From assembly GCF_900100535.1 (NCBI RefSeq), contig NZ_FNDG01000010.1, forward strand, positions 119,442 to 183,441: a stretch of 64,000 nucleotides of DNA. Direction: 5' to 3'. The DNA comes from Phytopseudomonas flavescens. GTDB taxonomy: Bacteria; Pseudomonadota; Gammaproteobacteria; Pseudomonadales; Pseudomonadaceae. The translations under genes were made by a program, and so were the position numbers. Shown here piece after piece: positions 1 to 8,511 of this stretch. How positions within the stretch are numbered: the first letter of the stretch is position 1; each line of letters opens with the position of its first letter. The notes below the pieces were generated by a model. The model searched no databases and had not been told where the DNA came from. It worked only from the letters and a program-made list of their open reading frames with translations.

Positions 1-200
<200 letters not shown>

Positions 201-346
201 GCGCCTGTGCCGGCGGTCTGGCCGCTTGCCGGTCGGCAGCATGCCGATGGGGTTTGATGGATGGTGCTGCGGTGTGTTGCCTCAGGTCATGGGCAAGCGC
301 GATCGGATAGGGCACGCTGCACCCATTCACTGCCAAGGAGACTCCC

Positions 347-796
347 ATGATTCGCAAGCTTGTCGTCGCCTCCGTGCTGGTTCTGGCCAGCGCTCCGTTG
401 TTGGCCGCCGAGTGCTCGGTGGAGGTGCATTCCACCGACCAGATGACCTTCGATACCAAGGACATCAAGGTCAGCAAGAGCTGCAAGACCTTCACCATCG
501 AACTCAAGCACGTTGGCAACCTGCCCAAGAACGTGATGGGGCATAACCTGGTGCTGGCCAAGAGCGCCGACGTGCAGGGCATCAGCACCGATGGCATCGC
601 CGCCGGCGTCGACAAGAACTACCTGAAGGACGGCGATGAGCGCATCATCGCCCACACCAAGCTGATCGGTGGCGGCGAAACCGATTCGGTGAGCTTCGAG
701 GTGAGCAAGCTGGACGCGGCGCAAAGCTACCAGTTCTTCTGTTCGTTCCCAGGCCATGCGGCGCTGATGAAGGGCGCGCTGACCCTGGTCGACTGA
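347..796 (+). CDS. azu: Azurin precursor (periplasmic blue copper protein)
   Basis: The 149-residue product has a cleavable signal peptide of 20 residues (hydrophobic [15 protein letters not shown]) before a mature start AECSV, as in known Pseudomonas azurins. All type-1 copper ligands are visible in mature numbering: His46 in MGHN, Cys112 in FFCSF, His117 in PGH and Met121. The structural disulfide Cys3-Cys26 is also present. Azurin carries single electrons in the periplasm, for example between cytochromes and nitrite reductase or peroxidase. The start is supported by AAGGAG at 338-343. The gene appears monocistronic, with a terminator hairpin directly downstream. I saw no clear ANR box in the 146 bases upstream. 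Confidence 0.97.
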   Translation: MIRKLVVASVLVLASAPLLAAECSVEVHSTDQMTFDTKDIKVSKSCKTFTIELKHVGNLPKNVMGHNLVLAKSADVQGISTDGIAAGVDKNYLKDGDERIIAHTKLIGGGETDSVSFEVSKLDAAQSYQFFCSFPGHAALMKGALTLVD

Positions 797-815
797 CCGA
801 TCCGCGCGAACCCCG

Positions 816-842
816 GGCCGCTGCATCGCCAGCGGCCTTTTC
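816..842 (+). terminator. Rho-independent terminator of azu
   Basis: Perfect 8-bp stem GGCCGCTG / CAGCGGCC (816-823 and 830-837) with a 6-nt loop, followed by five T. Confidence 0.8.
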
Positions 843-1250
843 GTGTGCGGGCCATAACCTACCGGGCTGACGCATTCGTCGTCGCTTGCACGAGAAATGG
901 AAAGCACCGGCCCCTGATGCCCAGTGAACCTGTCCACGGCTTCTGTGGGCAGGCTTGTGGATAAGGTGAGCATGCCTGCCTGCAAGCCCTGCCGGTTGCC
1001 GCTCGACGCCGGGTGATCAATTTCTGACCAACGTTGGTGGGCGGGTGAGAGCCACCCCGGCAGGCACCGAAGTCAAGGAATATCTCAATGATTTCAGGGG
1101 TTTGATGGTTTTCGGCGAGCATTGGCGGTCGGCTTATCCACGGTACCTGTGGAGCAGGTTGTGGATAAGGTGGGCGTAGTCGGGTGCAGGCCAATGATCG
1201 TCAGCCCCGGCGCCGCCTGCTGCTTTTTCGTCCAGTCGCTGCGCGCGCTT
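843..1250. other. Intergenic region with three DnaA-box-like sequences
   Basis: No convincing gene in about 400 bases. TGTGGATAA occurs at 956-964 and 1160-1168 (the complement of the perfect DnaA box TTATCCACA). TTATCCACG (8 of 9) lies at 1134-1142. Both perfect copies sit in the same local context (CAGG..TTGTGGATAAGGTG), so they may also be copies of a short dispersed repeat. Confidence 0.5.
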
Positions 1251-1892
1251 TCAGTCTTCCGCCGCTTCGTTCAGGCCCAGCCCGCGCCAGCGTTTGGCGC
1301 CAATCAGGATAAAGCGCAACTGCTCGGTCATCTTGGTCTGCGGACGCCGGTGCGAAGGCTGGGCGGCCGATTGCGCATCGATCAGTTCGGGGAGGGTGGC
1401 GAACACGGTTTTCACCACCAGATCCGCCAGCATGCCACGCGCCGGATCGTCGAGATGCTGGAGTTTCGGCATCAGGCTCAGATCGCTGACCAGGTCGGCG
1501 GCGATGTCCTCGCGGAAGGTGGCCAGTGCCTGGCGCACCGGCAGCGAGCCGCCGAACTGCTCGCGGGCGAGAAACAGGAACTGGCCACGGTTCTGCTCGA
1601 CGGCGTCGAGGAATATCTGTACCGAGGCGTCGATGATGCCACCCAGTTCGAACTCGTTGCGCCGCACCTGTCGCAAGGTGATACGGAAGGTTTCGCCCAC
1701 TTCCGCCACCAGGGCCAGGCCCAGGGCATCCATGTCCTTGAAGTGCCGGTAGAAGCCGGTCGGCACGATGCCGGCGACGCGCGTCACTTCGCGCAGGCTG
1801 AGGCTGCTGAAGGCGCGGCCGCCGTCCAGCAATTGGCGGGCGGCGTCCATCAGCGCCTGGCGGGTAGGGTGATGTGAGTGCGGTGCTGGCAT
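1251..1892 (-). CDS. TetR-family regulator, FabR/DesT-like
   Basis: The 213-residue protein has an N-terminal helix-turn-helix (about residues 12-60) with the sequence SLSLREVTRVAGIVPTGFYR, which closely matches the DNA-binding helices of FabR and DesT, regulators of unsaturated fatty-acid synthesis that respond to acyl-CoA. The start at the ATG giving MPAPHSHH is preferred to the longer GTG/TTG reading because homologous proteins begin just before the TRQALMDAARQLL helix. It lies downstream of and in the same direction as zapG but behind that gene's terminator, so it is probably a separate unit. Target genes are not visible in the window; the fatty-acid role is inferred from similarity only. 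Confidence 0.7.
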   Translation of the reverse strand: MPAPHSHHPTRQALMDAARQLLDGGRAFSSLSLREVTRVAGIVPTGFYRHFKDMDALGLALVAEVGETFRITLRQVRRNEFELGGIIDASVQIFLDAVEQNRGQFLFLAREQFGGSLPVRQALATFREDIAADLVSDLSLMPKLQHLDDPARGMLADLVVKTVFATLPELIDAQSAAQPSHRRPQTKMTEQLRFILIGAKRWRGLGLNEAAED

Positions 1893-1931
1893 CGAATCGC
1901 TCCCTGGTCTGTCCGATCCGGGATCGTAAAG

Positions 1932-1955
1932 CAAAACCCCGCCATGCGGCGGGGT
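1932..1955 (-). terminator. Terminator downstream of zapG (minus strand)
   Basis: On the minus strand, ACCCCGCC / GGCGGGGT with a 4-nt loop is followed by TTTTGC. It lies between the zapG stop and the TetR gene. Confidence 0.65.
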
Positions 1956-1977
1956 CGGGAATACTGGCGTCAGTCGA

Positions 1978-2421
1978 TCAGTAGCGGTTCTTCAGGCCGT
2001 AGCCCTCGTCGAGCATGCCGGGTACGTCGGCACTCTTGGGGGCGTAGTCCTTGGGGATTTCCAAGTCGCGCGGCGGCGTCAGGCGTTCCCGCTTGTCGCT
2101 GCTGCTCGGCTCGGCATGCAGGGTAGCCAGCAGGCGTTGGCGGGTCACCTCATCGAGGGCCAGGCGATCTGCACCATGGGACAGGTGCTCCTGGACGTCG
2201 TGATAGCTCTGGGTCAGTTTCTTGACCAGGTTGGCGGTGGTATTGAAGTGGGTGACCACTTCGCTCTGGTAGGCCTCGAAACGTTCCTGCATGTCGTCCA
2301 GCTGGCGCTGGGTGCGGCTGGGCGCGGCATTGGGCGCAAGGCGGGCGATCAGGAAACCGATGGCGATACCGGCGACCAGGGTAAGTGCCGGTAGCAACCA
2401 GGCGGTGAGCGTCTGTTCCAC
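1978..2421 (-). CDS. zapG: ZapG/YhcB family (DUF1043) inner-membrane cell-division/envelope protein
   Basis: The 147-residue protein has a single N-terminal membrane helix (about residues 8-28, LLPALTLVAGIAIGFLIARL), then a long charged coiled coil (about 35-90) with the family signature QLDDMQERFEAYQSEVVTHFNTTA, and a disordered C-terminus rich in P, K and D. This is the layout of YhcB/ZapG, a one-helix membrane protein that links division, rod-shape and envelope synthesis in gamma-proteobacteria; function is taken from E. coli. The gene is followed by its own terminator and is divergent from the alpha/beta hydrolase gene. The usual length is about 130-150 residues. Confidence 0.85.
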   Translation of the reverse strand: MEQTLTAWLLPALTLVAGIAIGFLIARLAPNAAPSRTQRQLDDMQERFEAYQSEVVTHFNTTANLVKKLTQSYHDVQEHLSHGADRLALDEVTRQRLLATLHAEPSSSDKRERLTPPRDLEIPKDYAPKSADVPGMLDEGYGLKNRY

Positions 2422-2555
2422 GAGTCCTTCCTCTCTAAACGGCTTTGCTTTACGTTAACGGCTGGAACCTGCGCTGTACACCGCTATGTTGAGGTGTGCC
2501 CACGCAGGCTGTCAGCTAGACGAGTCGACCCTGTTCGAGGTCACGGAGTTCACTG

Positions 2556-3185
2556 TTGCTCATCCGCGAAACCCCCGTAATGATCAATGGCCCGAGCGGC
2601 CAGCTCGAGGCCCTTTCCCTGCAGGTGGAAGACCCGCGCGGCGTCGCGCTGATCTGCCACCCCAACCCGGTGCAGGGCGGCACCATGCTCAACAAGGTGG
2701 TGTCGACCCTGCAGCGTACGGCCCGCGATGCCGGCTATCACACGCTGCGTTTCAACTACCGCGGCGTGGGGGCCAGCGCCGGCAGCCACGACATGGGCAG
2801 TGGCGAGGTCGATGACGCCGAAGCGGTGGCCCACTGGCTGCGCGGGCGTTACCCCGAGCTGCCGCTGACCCTGCTGGGTTTCTCCTTCGGCGGCTTCGTC
2901 GCCGCCAGCCTCGGTGCGCGTCTGGAGAAGCAGGGCATCGAGCCTGCGCAACTGTTGATGATCGCCCCGGCGGTCATGCGCCTGGGGGGCGACCATCCGC
3001 TTGCCGAGCGCTGCCCGCTGGTGGTGATTCAGCCGGATGACGACGAAGTGGTCGAGCCACGGATCGTCTACGACTGGTCGGCCAACCTCGAACGTGCCCA
3101 CGAACTGCTGAAAGTGGCAGAATGCGGTCACTTTTTTCACGGCAAACTGACCGACCTGAAAGATCTGCTGCTGCCTCGTCTCTGA
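2556..3185 (+). CDS. Alpha/beta hydrolase (dienelactone-hydrolase-like)
   Basis: A 209-residue single-domain hydrolase. The nucleophile elbow GFSFGG (about residue 108) supplies the catalytic Ser. The oxyanion-side motif CHPNPVQGGTM, the acid near QPDDDEVV and the terminal His in CGHFFHGK complete the triad. It belongs to the small COG2945-like family found beside trpS in Pseudomonas; the substrate is unknown. The start is a TTG at 2556, preceded by GGAG at 2545-2548 at the right spacing. A downstream ATG at 2580 has no ribosome binding site and would remove the first beta strand. Confidence 0.8.
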   Translation: MLIRETPVMINGPSGQLEALSLQVEDPRGVALICHPNPVQGGTMLNKVVSTLQRTARDAGYHTLRFNYRGVGASAGSHDMGSGEVDDAEAVAHWLRGRYPELPLTLLGFSFGGFVAASLGARLEKQGIEPAQLLMIAPAVMRLGGDHPLAERCPLVVIQPDDDEVVEPRIVYDWSANLERAHELLKVAECGHFFHGKLTDLKDLLLPRL

Positions 3186-3202
3186 TCTGCTGCGCGTCGA
3201 TC

Positions 3203-3283
3203 TGGCGTCGTTGAAAACAGGCTCGGAATGCTCATTTACTTCAGTAAACTCCGCTTCCTCGCCTGTTTTCGCCTAGCCAGCTT
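3203..3283. repeat. Nested-dyad intergenic element (copy 1)
   Basis: Perfect outer arms GAAAACAGGC (3213-3222) and GCCTGTTTTC (3261-3270) enclose an inner dyad TTTACT-tc-AGTAAA (3235-3248). A decayed relative is present at 39021-39110, so this is a dispersed element rather than a gene-specific leader. Confidence 0.6.
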
Positions 3284-3331
3284 CTAGCTCGCGAGATCAT
3301 CAAGTTGCTTCAAGTACAAGCGAATCTGACC

Positions 3332-4681
3332 ATGACCACTCGTATTCTTACCGGCATCACCACCACCGGCACGCCGCACCTGGGCAACTACGCGGGCGCC
3401 ATTCGCCCGGCCATCGTCGCCAGCCGTCGCCCCGACGCGGATTCGTTCTTTTTCCTCGCCGACTATCACGCGCTGATCAAGTGCGATGATCCGCAGCGCA
3501 TCCAGCGTTCGCGCCTGGAAATCGCCGCCACCTGGCTGGCGCTGGGCCTGGATACCGAACGCGCGACCTTCTATCGGCAGTCCGATATCCCGGAAATTCC
3601 CGAGCTGTGCTGGCTGCTGACCTGCGTGGCCGGCAAGGGCCTGCTCAATCGCGCGCACGCTTACAAGGCTTCCGTGGACAAGAATGTCGAAGCCGGAGAA
3701 GACCCGGATGCCGGCGTGAGCATGGGGCTGTTCAGCTACCCGGTGCTGATGGCCGCGGACATCCTGATGTTCAACGCGCAGAAGGTGCCGGTCGGTCGCG
3801 ACCAGATCCAGCACGTGGAAATGGCCCGCGACATCGGCCAGCGTTTCAACCACCTGTTCGGCCAGGGCAGGGACCTGTTCAAGCTGCCCGAGGTGGTGAT
3901 CGAGGAAGACGTCGCCACGCTGCCGGGGCTCGATGGACGCAAGATGTCGAAGAGCTACGACAACACCATCCCGCTGTTCGGCAGCAGCAAGCAGTTGAAG
4001 GACGCGGTGGCACGTATCGTTACCGACTCCAAGCTGCCCGGCGAGGCCAAGGACCCGGACAATTCGCACCTGTTCACCCTCTACCAGGCCTTCGCCGCAC
4101 CGACCCAGCAGGCCGACTTCCGTGCCGCGCTGCTCGGCGGCCTGGCCTGGGGCGAAGCCAAGCAGGCGCTCTATGAGCTGCTGGAAGCCGAGCTGGGCGA
4201 GGCGCGCGAGCGCTACCAGGCATTGATCGCCCGCCCGGCCGATCTCGAAGACATCCTGCTGGCCGGCGCTGCCAAGGCGCGCAAGATCGCCACCCCGTTC
4301 CTTGGCGAGCTGCGCGAAGCGGTAGGCCTGCGCTCGTTCCGCAGCCAGGCGGCCGGCACTCAAGCCGTGAAGAAGAGAGCTGCCAAGCGCGCCCGCTTCG
4401 TCAGCTTCCGCGACGAAGACGGCGGCTTCCGTTTCCGCCTGCTGGATGCCGAGGGCGAGCAGTTGCTGCTGTCGCCATCCTTCGCCGACGGCAAGGCGGC
4501 AGGGCAGGTAAGCAAGCGCCTGCAGGCCGGTGAACCGCTGGATATCCGCGTCCAGGGCAATGCCTTCGAAGTATGGCTGGATCAGCGATTGGTCGGCGAA
4601 AGCCCGACTTTCGCCGATACGGCGGCCACCGAGAAGGCCGCCGCCCGCTTGCGCGAAGCGCTGGCGCCGGAAGAAGCCTGA
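3332..4681 (+). CDS. trpS: Tryptophanyl-tRNA synthetase (long form with C-terminal extension)
   Basis: Class Ic synthetase that charges tRNA-Trp. The ATP-binding signature is TGTPHLGNY near residue 13 (HIGH-like) and the KMSKS loop is in [11 protein letters not shown] near residue 205. At 449 residues it is about 110 longer than the E. coli enzyme: an extra C-terminal domain (about 350-449) contains [21 protein letters not shown] and GSP-like repeats that resemble the YegP/DUF1508 fold, a feature known in Pseudomonas TrpS. The ATG at 3332 begins the canonical MTTRILTG; an in-frame TTG at 3305 lacks a site. No strong Shine-Dalgarno is visible. No terminator follows before the repeat-rich gap. 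Confidence 0.95.
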   Translation: MTTRILTGITTTGTPHLGNYAGAIRPAIVASRRPDADSFFFLADYHALIKCDDPQRIQRSRLEIAATWLALGLDTERATFYRQSDIPEIPELCWLLTCVAGKGLLNRAHAYKASVDKNVEAGEDPDAGVSMGLFSYPVLMAADILMFNAQKVPVGRDQIQHVEMARDIGQRFNHLFGQGRDLFKLPEVVIEEDVATLPGLDGRKMSKSYDNTIPLFGSSKQLKDAVARIVTDSKLPGEAKDPDNSHLFTLYQAFAAPTQQADFRAALLGGLAWGEAKQALYELLEAELGEARERYQALIARPADLEDILLAGAAKARKIATPFLGELREAVGLRSFRSQAAGTQAVKKRAAKRARFVSFRDEDGGFRFRLLDAEGEQLLLSPSFADGKAAGQVSKRLQAGEPLDIRVQGNAFEVWLDQRLVGESPTFADTAATEKAAARLREALAPEEA

Positions 4682-5186
4682 CACCCGTGCGGCGCGCGGC
4701 TTCGGCGCGCCGGCAGGAAACCCCGTGAGCCGGGTAGATACCGTCTTGCTCGGTACCTCGCAAGCGTCAATTCGCCATCTAAAGGCATCCCCCGATTATC
4801 GAGCAGGGTGGACAACGCTCTTTTTGTCCACCATTGCGGTTACAGAGCGGTGGACGGATGAGACGTCGTCCACCCTTGTATCTCGACTACTGCCTCACGA
4901 GAGGCGATAGTTCCCGACTGATCATCGGGGGAGGAGCTGCAAGCTGTGTCCACCCTTAAGCCTCGAGCTTGCGACGTAGATTGCGCTGCGCTCCTCCACA
5001 CTCATCCTGATAAGTCCGAACGGTATCCAGAGCCTCGAGCTCGCATCAGCAAGGCTGGACGGATGCAGGTGGATCGGTGACGCTTGATCCCTCGCTACAT
5101 CCTTCTGCGCCCATGGGCCCATTTGCCATTCCGTGGGGGCGTCGCTAAAGTGTCGCCCCCCGCTTCATTTGCCCGGTTCCCGCACT
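4682..5186. other. Repeat-rich intergenic region between trpS and zapE
   Basis: About 500 bases without a gene. It holds a composite dyad repeat (4734-4890), two direct copies of CCTCGAGCTTGCG/CCTCGAGCTCGCA (around 4961 and 5033), and a hairpin GGGGGCG / CGCCCCC (5135-5141 and 5154-5160) just upstream of zapE that may lie in its leader. Confidence 0.6.
4734..4890. repeat. Composite intergenic repeat, copy 1
   Basis: Begins GTAGATACCGTCTTGC, continues with CTCGCAAGCG..AATTCG, then a dyad with outer arms GGGTGGAC (4806-4813) / GTCCACCC (4868-4875) and inner arms GTCCACC (4826-4832) / GGTGGAC (4849-4855). Related copies lie at 8221-8348 and 8367-8430. Confidence 0.7.
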
Positions 5187-6281
5187 ATGACTCCGCTCGA
5201 ACGCTACCAGGCCGACCTCAACCGTCCGGACTTCTTTCACGACGCCGCCCAGGAACAGGCCGTGCGCCACCTGCAGCGCCTGTACGACGACCTGGTCGCT
5301 GACGATCGGAGCAAGCCCGGCGTGCTCGGCAAGCTGTTCGGCAAGAAGGCGGTGACCCCGGTCAAGGGCCTGTATTTCTGGGGCGGTGTCGGGCGCGGCA
5401 AGACCTACCTGGTCGACACCTTCTTCGAAGCGTTGCCGTTCAAGGAAAAGGAGCGCACGCACTTCCACCGCTTCATGAAGCGGGTGCATGAAGAGATGCG
5501 CACCCTCAAGGACGTCAAGAATCCGCTGACCGTGATCGGCAAGCGTTTCGCCGAGCAGGCGCGGGTGATCTGCTTCGACGAGTTCTTCGTCTCCGACATC
5601 ACCGATGCGATGATCCTGGCGACCCTGCTCGAAGAGCTGTTCAAGAACGGTGTGACCCTGGTGGCGACCTCCAACATCGTGCCTGACGGGCTCTACAAGG
5701 ACGGCCTGCAGCGCGCGCGCTTCCTGCCGGCCATCGAGCTGCTCAAGGTGCACACCGAGATCGTCAACGTCGACAGCGGTATCGACTACCGCCTGCGTGC
5801 GCTGGAGCAGGCCGAACTGTTCCACTTTCCGCTGGGCGAGGCTGCCGAGCTGAGTCTGGAGAAGAGCTTCAAGAGCCTGCTGCACGAGAAGGTCACCGTG
5901 CAGGAAAACGAGGCGCTGATGATCGAGAACCGTGCCATCACCGCACGCCGTGTCGGCGGCGATGTGGGCTGGTTCGAGTTCCGCGAGCTGTGCGACGGCC
6001 CGCGCAGCCAGAACGACTACATCGAACTGGGCAAGGTCTTCCACTCGGTGATCCTTGCCAACGTCGAGCAGATGAGCGTGGCCAAGGACGACATGGCCCG
6101 GCGCTTCATCAACCTGGTGGATGAGTTCTACGACCGCAACGTCAAGCTGATCATCTCCGCCGAAGTGGAGCTCAAGGACCTGTACAGCGGCGGTCGCCTG
6201 AACTTCGAGTTCCAGCGCACCCTCAGCCGTCTGCTGGAGATGCAGTCCCACGAGTTCCTGTCGCGCCCGCACAAGCCCTGA
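5187..6281 (+). CDS. zapE: Cell-division ATPase ZapE (AFG1-like)
   Basis: The 364-residue P-loop ATPase has Walker A GGVGRGKT (about residue 67) and Walker B VICFDEFFV with the adjacent DITDAM helix, the signature of the AFG1/ZapE family. ZapE associates with FtsZ rings during late constriction and under oxygen limitation; the mitochondrial homologue works on misassembled respiratory proteins. The ATG at 5187 begins MTPLERYQADL, the standard N-terminus; the reading frame stays open upstream through the repeat region but that part is not conserved-looking. In many gamma-proteobacteria zapE immediately precedes rplM; here 3.5 kb containing glxA-like, nfi and tas-like genes intervene. Confidence 0.92.
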   Translation: MTPLERYQADLNRPDFFHDAAQEQAVRHLQRLYDDLVADDRSKPGVLGKLFGKKAVTPVKGLYFWGGVGRGKTYLVDTFFEALPFKEKERTHFHRFMKRVHEEMRTLKDVKNPLTVIGKRFAEQARVICFDEFFVSDITDAMILATLLEELFKNGVTLVATSNIVPDGLYKDGLQRARFLPAIELLKVHTEIVNVDSGIDYRLRALEQAELFHFPLGEAAELSLEKSFKSLLHEKVTVQENEALMIENRAITARRVGGDVGWFEFRELCDGPRSQNDYIELGKVFHSVILANVEQMSVAKDDMARRFINLVDEFYDRNVKLIISAEVELKDLYSGGRLNFEFQRTLSRLLEMQSHEFLSRPHKP

Positions 6282-6303
6282 CGCAGCCTCAAGAGGTCGG
6301 GCG

Positions 6304-7323
6304 TCAGTCTGGCTGTACCTTTTGCAGCGTGTGGCTTGAGTCTTGTCGCTGTCTGTACTGGTTCGGCGACAGGCCGGTGTGCTGGCGGAACAGCCGGGCG
6401 AAGAAGCTGGCATCGTCGTAGCCGATCTCGTAGCTGACCGTCTTGATGCTCTTCGGTGACGACGACAGCAACCCCTTGGCCGTTTCGATGCGCAGCCGCT
6501 GCAGGTAATACAGCGGCTTGTCGCCGGTGGCGGCGTGGAAGCGGCGCATGAAGTTGCGGATGCTCATGCCATGCTCACGGGCTACGTCTTCGAAGCGGAA
6601 ACGCTCGGCGAAGTGCTCCTCGAGCCATTGCTGGATCTGCAGGATCTTCGGGTCCTGATGCTGCTTCTGGCCAGCGAAGCCGATACGCCCCGGCGTGTAG
6701 TTGCGGCGCACTTCGTAGAGGATGTCGCGGGCCACGCTCTGTGCCACGGCGGTGCCGCAAAAGCGTTCGATCAGGTAGATGTACAGGTCGCACGCCGAGG
6801 TTGGGCCTGCCACGCAATACAGGTTGTCGGCGTCGGTGAGGTGCTTGTCCTGGTTGAGGGCCACCGCCGGAAAGCGCCTGGCGAACTCGGCGAAGAAACG
6901 CCAGCAGGTGGTCGCCTCCTTGCCGTCGAGCAGCCCGGCAGCGGCCAGCCAGAACACCCCGTTGGCCTCGCCGCAGAGGCTGGCGCCGGCGGCATGACAC
7001 CGGCGCAACCAGTCCGGCACCTGCGGGTAACGGCTGCACAGGGTGTCGAAATCGTCCCAGAATGCCGGCAGGATGATCAGCTCCGACTGGTCGTCGAGCG
7101 CGCCGTCCACCGGTAGCTGAACGTCGCTGAAACTGCGCACCGGCAAACCGTCCGGACTGACCAGACGAACCTCGAAGGTCGGTACCAGCCCGAGACCCTG
7201 CTGCTTGCCGTGGCGCAGGCCGGCCATATGGAAGAAATCTCTGGCTTGCATGAGGGTCGAAGCGAATACGCCGGGCGTGGCGAGAATGCTCACGCGAGTG
7301 AGCGAGGAGGGCAGGCTGGACAT
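6304..7323 (-). CDS. GlxA-like transcriptional regulator (DJ-1/PfpI domain + AraC HTH)
   Basis: A 339-residue two-domain regulator. Residues about 10-190 form a class-I glutamine-amidotransferase-like fold (LIILPAFWDDF, CGEANGVFWLAAAGLLDGKEATTCWRF); the nucleophile-elbow position reads GEANGV rather than a catalytic Cys motif, so this domain probably senses a ligand rather than catalysing. Residues about 235-330 are an AraC helix-turn-helix pair (IETAKGLLSSSPKSIKTVSYEIGYDDASFFARLFRQHTG). Such regulators in Pseudomonas include GbdR, CdhR and ArgR; none is clearly identified here. It converges on zapE, 22 bp apart, and is divergent from nfi. Confidence 0.85.
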   Translation of the reverse strand: MSSLPSSLTRVSILATPGVFASTLMQARDFFHMAGLRHGKQQGLGLVPTFEVRLVSPDGLPVRSFSDVQLPVDGALDDQSELIILPAFWDDFDTLCSRYPQVPDWLRRCHAAGASLCGEANGVFWLAAAGLLDGKEATTCWRFFAEFARRFPAVALNQDKHLTDADNLYCVAGPTSACDLYIYLIERFCGTAVAQSVARDILYEVRRNYTPGRIGFAGQKQHQDPKILQIQQWLEEHFAERFRFEDVAREHGMSIRNFMRRFHAATGDKPLYYLQRLRIETAKGLLSSSPKSIKTVSYEIGYDDASFFARLFRQHTGLSPNQYRQRQDSSHTLQKVQPD

Positions 7324-7451
7324 GGCTGTCGTTCTTATTCGAGTGAGTGGGCCGACTGATGGTGAAGCTGTCAGGCTGTGGCTGAATCGTCTTCTTTAAT
7401 ACCGGCTGCGTCCAGTCCGGTCCCGTAACCTTGCTCCTGGGAGCCGTCGCC

Positions 7452-8159
7452 ATGATTGCCTTTTCCGAACTCGCCGCCTCGCCATTCGCCGATTGGGATG
7501 GCACCCCCGCGGCGGCGAGAGTCCTGCAGAAACAACTGGCCGGGCAGGTGCGCGTGGAGGATGACTATCCGCCGCTGCGGCTGCTGGCGGGCGTCGATGT
7601 CGGCTTCGAGGAGGGCGGCGAGATCACTCGTGCCGCGGCGATATTGCTGGATGCCGAGACCCTGCAGCCGATTGCCGAGTGCGTGGCGCGCATTCCCACC
7701 AGCATGCCGTACGTGCCGGGCCTGCTGTCGTTTCGCGAGTTGCCGGCGTTGATCACGGCGCTGGCGGGGTTGCCGCAGGAGCCGGATCTGATCGTCGTCG
7801 ACGGTCATGGCATCGCCCACCCACGGGGCCTGGGCATCGCGGCGCATCTTGGGGTGGTCAGTGGCCGGCCGACCATCGGCGTGGCGAAAAAGATCCTCAC
7901 CGGTCATCACGGCGAGTTGGGGGAAGAGCGGGGCGACAAGGTCGAATTGCTCGACCGGCAGGGCCGGCAGCTCGCCTGGATGCTGCGCAGCAAGCGCAAG
8001 GTGCGACCGCTGATCGTTTCGCCGGGCCACCGGGTCAGCATGGATAGCGCGGTGGAACTGGTGCTCGAGTGGGGCAGGGGCTATCGCCTGCCGGAGCCGA
8101 CGCGGCTGGCCGACCGCCTGGCATCGCGGCGCGATACCAGGGGGCCGAAACTTCTTTAG
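7452..8159 (+). CDS. nfi: Endonuclease V (deoxyinosine 3' endonuclease)
   Basis: The 235-residue enzyme nicks DNA one base 3' of deoxyinosine, starting repair of deaminated adenine. Conserved family blocks are visible: GVDVGF with the first catalytic Asp (about residue 49), the DNA-wedge motif [11 protein letters not shown] with the catalytic Glu, and [15 protein letters not shown] with the second metal-binding Asp, then GVAKK. The ATG at 7452 has GGGAG upstream at 7439-7443; the upstream TTG at 7431 is less likely. The gene is divergent from the GlxA-like regulator and is followed by repeat-rich DNA. Confidence 0.93.
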   Translation: MIAFSELAASPFADWDGTPAAARVLQKQLAGQVRVEDDYPPLRLLAGVDVGFEEGGEITRAAAILLDAETLQPIAECVARIPTSMPYVPGLLSFRELPALITALAGLPQEPDLIVVDGHGIAHPRGLGIAAHLGVVSGRPTIGVAKKILTGHHGELGEERGDKVELLDRQGRQLAWMLRSKRKVRPLIVSPGHRVSMDSAVELVLEWGRGYRLPEPTRLADRLASRRDTRGPKLL

Positions 8160-8220
8160 CCAGGGTTGCCTGTGTTGCGGATTTGGTGGGCTGAAGCCCA
8201 CCCGGTAAGGCGCTCTAACT

Positions 8221-8348
8221 GTAGATACCGTCTTGCCCATTACCTCGCAAGTGCTAATTCGGTATTCATTGAGTAGGGTGGACGACGCTTTATCCGTCCA
8301 CCACTCGGTAACCTTGGTGGTGGATGAAAACAGCGCCATCCACCCTAC
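8221..8348. repeat. Composite intergenic repeat, copy 2
   Basis: Begins GTAGATACCGTCTTGC, then CTCGCAAGTGC.AATTCGG. A perfect 10-bp outer dyad GTAGGGTGGA (8273-8282) / TCCACCCTAC (8339-8348) encloses an inner dyad TCCACCAC (8297-8304) / GTGGTGGA (8317-8324), so the single strand could fold into a two-level hairpin. Confidence 0.75.
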
Positions 8349-8366
8349 ATGGATGAGCACAGCCAT

Positions 8367-8430
8367 GTAGATACCGTCTTGCCCGTTACCTCGCAAGCGC
8401 CAATTCGGTATCGAAAGGCATTCCCGATTT
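8367..8430. repeat. Composite intergenic repeat, copy 3 (left part only)
   Basis: GTAGATACCGTCTTGC followed by CTCGCAAGCGCCAATTCGG and AAAGGCATTCCCGAT, the left part of the element; the GGGTGGAC dyad is absent. Confidence 0.7.
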
Positions 8431-8511
8431 CAGGCCGGGTGGGCCGGGCGGCGATCCGCTTCAGCCCAGCACTAGCAATCGCCCACCGCTGGTCAGAAAA
8501 AACCATCGCCG

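Larger units (their letters stand above)
8160..8511. other. Repeat-rich intergenic region after nfi
   Basis: About 350 bases with no gene. Most of it consists of one full and one half copy of the same composite repeat found upstream of zapE. Confidence 0.7.
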
